A stretch of DNA of 32,967 bases from Nitrosomonadales bacterium. GTDB lineage: Bacteria > Pseudomonadota > Gammaproteobacteria > Burkholderiales > Gallionellaceae. Shown one piece after another: positions 29,601 to 32,967 of the stretch. The stretch lies in NCBI GenBank assembly GCA_947475825.1, contig CANJMS010000018.1, positions 1-32,967 of the forward strand, written 5' to 3'. Both the position numbers and the translations under genes were made by a program. The notes under the pieces are model-generated. The model saw nothing but the letters and a program-made list of their open reading frames with translations. It was not told the origin of the DNA and made no database searches. Positions within the stretch are counted from its first letter, which is position 1; the number at the start of each line of letters is the position of its first letter.

Positions 29601-30030
29601 TGTGCTCCAGCAGATTCATTCCAAGCGGCACGTTCGAATTCAGCGGCGCGCTTTGTACAATCTGCATAAACCAACCATGAAAGGTATTGATGGTTATGCT
29701 CGGCTGCACCAGGAGTGACTCACGATATAAATTACGGGCGCGCGCCAAGATGTCTGCATCGACTTCATACATTTCACGCGCTTGCAAAAAAGCGCGCACT
29801 TCATCATCGCTTTGGGTCGCCAGAAAATGCAGCCACTCATTTAATCTCGCTTGCATTTCCTGCGCGGCCTTGCGCGTAAAAGTAATGGCCAAAATTTCGT
29901 CTGGCCTTACCCCAGCCAGAAGCAGCCGCACGATTCGCGAAACCAGCAACCAAGTTTTGCCGCTGCCTGCACAGGCTTCAACAATGACGCTGTGTTGTGG
30001 ATGCAACGCGATCCGATTATCCATGTTCAT
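26605..30030 (-). CDS. addA: AddA/RecB-like UvrD-family helicase with C-terminal nuclease domain
   Basis: EACAGSGKTWLLVSRIVRLLLAG (Walker A), AITFTRKAAQEMQ, LLDEFQDTNPVQWQVL, VVGDPKQSIYRFRRAD, TVHEAKGLE, LLYVAMTRAKQALLVSG, C-terminal WVLDYKTGE. Confidence 0.88.
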   Translation of the reverse strand: MNMDNRIALHPQHSVIVEACAGSGKTWLLVSRIVRLLLAGVRPDEILAITFTRKAAQEMQARLNEWLHFLATQSDDEVRAFLQAREMYEVDADILARARNLYRESLLVQPSITINTFHGWFMQIVQSAPLNSNVPLGMNLLEHTSALQDEAWQEFTNSLQAAPESEISLALQWLFAEYGLHSTQTLLNNFLHKRAEWWAYVSERNDEHSDAVAFALQQLRDEFGVEESVDPIAELFADDTLQHAINNFSNVLATDGTDKQRNAADSLQTATTLADIQQRYAQVTQCLYTKADEPRIFTPTKKQNAESFISAHEVLLHTMQVARDALMARTLLRLNAAALRCGATLLQHYQDIKLRQQQIDFVDVEWQVCHLLRQSDYAEYMQYKLDSRYSHVLLDEFQDTNPVQWQVLQAWFAAAEAVQSRPTVFVVGDPKQSIYRFRRADARLFGEASGWLQNNFDAQYLSQNVTRRNAPAILNVVNKIFEQHPNGFIDFETHSAHQTALLGKVEVLPLLASAAEPDAPDEPASKVLQLRNPLFTARAEKQSDNRELEASQFAAKMIDIVAHWQVSDSFGVPRPAEFSDIMVLVRKRLHLQIYEHALRQRHIPFLTSRRGGLLNTLETEDMQALLTFLITPFADLQLAQTLRSPLFACADTDLMQLAATLSPCGTSISTSDAQPKHCSWWQRLQQLAAHEQVSPELLRAHQLLSGWIKLADKLPVHDLLDHIYFEADVVHRYVAALPIELHESVRANLQAFMEIALNVDAGRYPSLPRFLMELQALREASDSEAPDEGRVGKVGNAIRIYTVHEAKGLEAPIVWLLDANDTKRRPDGYNVLLDWPPNKPRPTHFSLFTDKRDSLRADYFAADEAYAQREEMNLLYVAMTRAKQALLVSGHGESVDTSWYGRIAQATSDIVPLWDLNSTRERNAPQGDNERSNPLLSHSRQQIMPSPAIFKEVDSVPQGDNPTGGQCVLQRPIPTGQREPRVTSDQYAASAQQQGIWLHALLQHLAPSGSAMFNFDEINSATKIELQQRCAIPEHKIKALWQQAQYILRQPTLQKFFDPHHYRAAYNELPYITTLGELSRIDRLVEFENEVWVLDYKTGETNPLLHSKQMQEYRDAMQAIYIDKIVRCGLLFADGVLHEVM
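27132..27148 (-). repeat. Short palindromic repeat, copy 2
   Basis: ATTGTCCCCCTGTGGGA, one substitution from consensus; in addA. Confidence 0.75.
27148..27165 (-). repeat. Short palindromic repeat, copy 3 (abuts copy 2)
   Basis: ATTGTCCCCTTGTGGGAC; encodes VPQGDN in AddA. Confidence 0.8.
27244..27260 (-). repeat. Short palindromic repeat, copy 4
   Basis: GTTGTCCCCTTGTGGGG; encodes APQGDN in AddA. Confidence 0.8.
27287..27305 (+). repeat. Short palindromic repeat, copy 5
   Basis: TCCCACAAGGGGACAATGT; encodes DIVPLWD in AddA. Confidence 0.8.
28034..28053 (+). repeat. Short palindromic repeat, copy 6
   Basis: GTCCCACAAGGGGACAATGT; encodes TLSPCGT in AddA. Confidence 0.8.
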
Positions 30031-32797
30031 CGGCCTGCTTGCCGCCTATGCTCCACTCAGATTTCCGGCACAGCCCGCGCATTTCACAGTATTGGCAAAT
30101 CTGATCTATCCCATTCGCGGGCAGTGCTACGCCAGATTGCATGTGCTCAAACACAGTAATCAACCGATCCATGTTGGCTTGCACCAGATCGCTCAGATCG
30201 TGCGGTGGTTCGATTATTTGAATTTTATCTTTGTCGAAACTGATGTAAGCAGCACTATTACTCTCACCAGCAGCGGCATAACAGGCAAGCTGCACATCTT
30301 CCCCTGGGTCTTTTAATTTATTTCGCAGCCGACCCGCGTCGATCATTTTGTAATCCAACACGCGCATTACTTGATTAGACCCATCCACTCGATCAATACG
30401 TCCATGTAAGAGTAAATCGTCGGTCAGGCGTAATTCAAATGGCAACTCACCACTTTTAAAATGCCAGCCTTCTAATTCCATTTTAATTTGCACATTTAGA
30501 TAAGGCTCGATTGCCTGCTGCCAGCGCAGCAGCCAAGCTCGAGTCAAATAATCACGCTGTAACGCGGGCGCGAAAACGACATCGCTGATACGGCGCAACG
30601 CACTGTTTAATTCCTCAACTTTGTGTTGCGCCAGCACCGGAAACTGCTGATGAAATTGATGCAAAATATCATGCACCCATTTTCCATAATCACTCTTTTC
30701 CACAGCTTCGCTTACTTCATCCATTTCATTCAGGCGTAAAATATGTCGCGCATAAAATTGATACGGACAGGCCACTAGACTGTTATACCCCCCCGCGCTA
30801 ATCTTGTGTGGCAGGGCATCACGCGGCACAGCAGGGGTGGGCATGGACGATAAAACAGGCAACGAAAACGGGGCACTGCGAACTTGCGCGATATCGAGTA
30901 TTTCGCCTAATTCACGCTCGGCCAGGTCATCGTTATATGCCATCTGATGTAAGGTGCGTAGCATTTCCAGATAGGGACTGAGCAAATTTATTTCGCCGTT
31001 TTTGCTGGCCTGCCAAGTTGCCAGCACGCAGTCGTTCATGGTTAATAATGACAGCAGAGCATCACGTTGCCGTGCCAAATTTATTTGACGTGTCGGCAAG
31101 CCCAAACTCACGCGCACCCCATCGTTAAACCACATCCCGCCACTCTCTTTGCCAGGCAGGTGTGTGTCATCGCAACCCAACAGTAGCACTGCGTCAAAAC
31201 TACGCCAGCCAGTTGCGGCAAGGTGGGTCAGCAGCACTGGGCTGGTGATGTTTGTATCACGAAATGTGTTTGCATCGAGTTGTTGCGCCAACCAGTGCCG
31301 CCATTCACGCAGACTAAAACGTGTGGAATTACCCGCTAATTCGCGCTGCCATGTTTGCAGTGATTGCAGTAGCTGTGCGCCTGCCTCATCAGTCGCTAAA
31401 CCCATGCCAAGTATTTCAAAACTATTTTGCAATGCGTCCAACCACCCCACCAGCGTGTCAGTTTTTTTCCGCCCCCCATTTTTTTGCATGGCAGCCGCCG
31501 CCTGATGCAGGCGCGCCAATGATGCCTGTACTGCGCCTTCGCCTGTCGCCATTTCCATAAATGCTGGCAGGTGCGCTACCACGCTGTGTTTACGCAGCAG
31601 TTGCTCCAGCTTGTGTAGCACTTGCTTGCGTTCGTCCGCTGCTCGATCCAAAAAAATAAAAGGTGATTTGAGTAGATCAAGTAAATCATGAAAATAAAAA
31701 TCACTCTGCAAGGCATCCAGCCAGCGCATCAACACGGTGCTGACCGAAAGCGTGGACAGTGTCCAGCCTGTTTCATCGCGCACCAATACTTCAGCACGTT
31801 CCAGCAGTGCGCGCACCCGTCTTGCCACTAAACGATCCTGCGCGACGATGGCAATACTTTTTTTGCCTGCCAATAACCAGCGTCTGACTTGCAACTCGGC
31901 TGCGCGTGCCTCATGTTCCAAATCATGTGCGCCAAACAACCTGAGCCGGTTCGCTAAATTGGAATGATGCTCTCGCACAAATTGTGCTTGCTCGTGCAGC
32001 GTCCCACAAGGGGACAATGTAGTTAAATGTTTTTTATCCTCGCCCACAGTGCTATGCAAGGCCGCGTGAATAATTACGCCGTGTGCTTGTTGTGTCGACA
32101 TTGCACGTATATCAAATAATGTGACGGGCATGCGCGCTCGACACGCATTTAAAAAATTTTCCTCCGCAAATGAGAAATCACAGGCCTGCAACACATAAAT
32201 TGGTGCTTGCACAGCAAGGGCTAATTGAGCCAATCGTTGTTGATAAGCGAGCACCCCATCCAGCTCGCCCGTGTTATTCATGGCGTACCATAACTCGTGT
32301 ACTACCCGCGCTTCAAACTGCATAGCCGTCCCGCGCTTGGCTTGATAGGCTTGTTCCAGTTGCACTAAAAAATCATCCGCATTTTTTGGCAACGTGACAT
32401 GGTGCTGCGTCATCTCGTCCAACAGAATCAATAACTCCTTGGTGATGCCCCACAAATCTGCATTCGCAAACCAACGCTGAGTGCGTAATGCCTCATACAA
32501 CATTGCAGCACGACAGCTATCTGGTGTCACCTTTGTTGTTATGGGCAGGGATTGTGCCCAATCTTGCAGCGTAATCATGCGCGGCAACAGCAACGCAGAT
32601 TGCGCAGACTGCCTAATCAAACTTTGTGCGAGTGGCTGTGCTGCATGGTAATTAGGCAGCAGGATGGTGGCGTGATGCAGTGGATTATTTTTAGACTCCT
32701 CCAGCAGCGGGCGATGTTGCGCCAATATATACTGTGCGACCGCATCAAAAAAAACAGCGGCTCCGCTAGGGTAGCCGCTATTTTGCGTAGGATTCAT
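30017..32797 (-). CDS. addB: AddB-like PD-(D/E)XK nuclease/inactivated helicase subunit
   Basis: 926 aa. AGGYNSLVACPYQFYARHILRL, RIDRVDGSNQVMRVLDYKM, C-terminal CQYCEMRGLCRKSEW (Fe-S type Cys cluster); overlaps the addA start by 14 bp. Confidence 0.82.
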   Translation of the reverse strand: MNPTQNSGYPSGAAVFFDAVAQYILAQHRPLLEESKNNPLHHATILLPNYHAAQPLAQSLIRQSAQSALLLPRMITLQDWAQSLPITTKVTPDSCRAAMLYEALRTQRWFANADLWGITKELLILLDEMTQHHVTLPKNADDFLVQLEQAYQAKRGTAMQFEARVVHELWYAMNNTGELDGVLAYQQRLAQLALAVQAPIYVLQACDFSFAEENFLNACRARMPVTLFDIRAMSTQQAHGVIIHAALHSTVGEDKKHLTTLSPCGTLHEQAQFVREHHSNLANRLRLFGAHDLEHEARAAELQVRRWLLAGKKSIAIVAQDRLVARRVRALLERAEVLVRDETGWTLSTLSVSTVLMRWLDALQSDFYFHDLLDLLKSPFIFLDRAADERKQVLHKLEQLLRKHSVVAHLPAFMEMATGEGAVQASLARLHQAAAAMQKNGGRKKTDTLVGWLDALQNSFEILGMGLATDEAGAQLLQSLQTWQRELAGNSTRFSLREWRHWLAQQLDANTFRDTNITSPVLLTHLAATGWRSFDAVLLLGCDDTHLPGKESGGMWFNDGVRVSLGLPTRQINLARQRDALLSLLTMNDCVLATWQASKNGEINLLSPYLEMLRTLHQMAYNDDLAERELGEILDIAQVRSAPFSLPVLSSMPTPAVPRDALPHKISAGGYNSLVACPYQFYARHILRLNEMDEVSEAVEKSDYGKWVHDILHQFHQQFPVLAQHKVEELNSALRRISDVVFAPALQRDYLTRAWLLRWQQAIEPYLNVQIKMELEGWHFKSGELPFELRLTDDLLLHGRIDRVDGSNQVMRVLDYKMIDAGRLRNKLKDPGEDVQLACYAAAGESNSAAYISFDKDKIQIIEPPHDLSDLVQANMDRLITVFEHMQSGVALPANGIDQICQYCEMRGLCRKSEWSIGGKQADEHG
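32001..32020 (+). repeat. Short palindromic repeat, copy 7
   Basis: GTCCCACAAGGGGACAATGT, identical to copy 6; encodes TLSPCGT in AddB. Confidence 0.85.
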
Positions 32798-32801
32798 TGC
32801 T

Positions 32802-32967
32802 TCAATTCAGATTGATGAATTCATACATGGACGCCCACTTTTGCCAAGTTTTCAATCGATGATTTTGAGAAGGTAAAGATTGCAGCCATACATCCGGATT
32901 TTTGTTGAAGCTTTCGCCTCTATCCCTGATGGAATTCGCTGAGAAGCTCCTTATCATTTCAACGCAC
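32802..32967 (-). CDS. Partial CDS entering from the right edge, unidentified
   Basis: Minus-strand open frame ...VEMIRSFSANSIRDRGESFNKNPDVWLQSLPSQNHRLKTWQKWASMYEFINLN*; its stop lies 4 nt before the addB start codon. Confidence 0.6.
   Translation of the reverse strand, partial: CVEMIRSFSANSIRDRGESFNKNPDVWLQSLPSQNHRLKTWQKWASMYEFINLN

Overview
The window looks like chromosomal DNA from a Gram-negative, probably betaproteobacterial, genome; this is inferred from gene content only. The left third is accessory-like. It holds two hypothetical genes, a possible TnpB tail running in from the left edge, and a signalling block: NIT-HAMP-PAS-GGDEF-EAL, then CheB/CheR-PAS fusion, then PAS-GGDEF-EAL. 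A complete IS1182-like element (18-bp perfect IRs, TGCC direct repeats) interrupts this block, and a 5'-truncated IS5/IS427-type remnant follows it. The centre and right are mostly housekeeping genes: a GDPD-GlpD-FGGY kinase operon, pirin, SlyD, Bcp, RoxA-like oxygenase, a GGDEF protein, UbiG, Gph/MupP-like phosphatase, SrkA, a DUF1415 protein, an OsmC remnant beside a cupin gene, and an AddAB-like helicase/nuclease pair. Two structures are not explained by ordinary annotation. (1) Seven near-identical copies of a short imperfect palindrome, consensus GTCCCACAAGGGGACAATGT, lie inside coding sequence in both orientations and several reading frames: five in addA, one in addB, one in the FGGY kinase. 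(2) A ~70-bp tandem duplication at 11887-12028 has two hairpins per unit with matching triloops, conserved mismatches and a compensatory base pair; it abuts the truncated transposase. No CRISPR array, tRNA or rRNA was seen.
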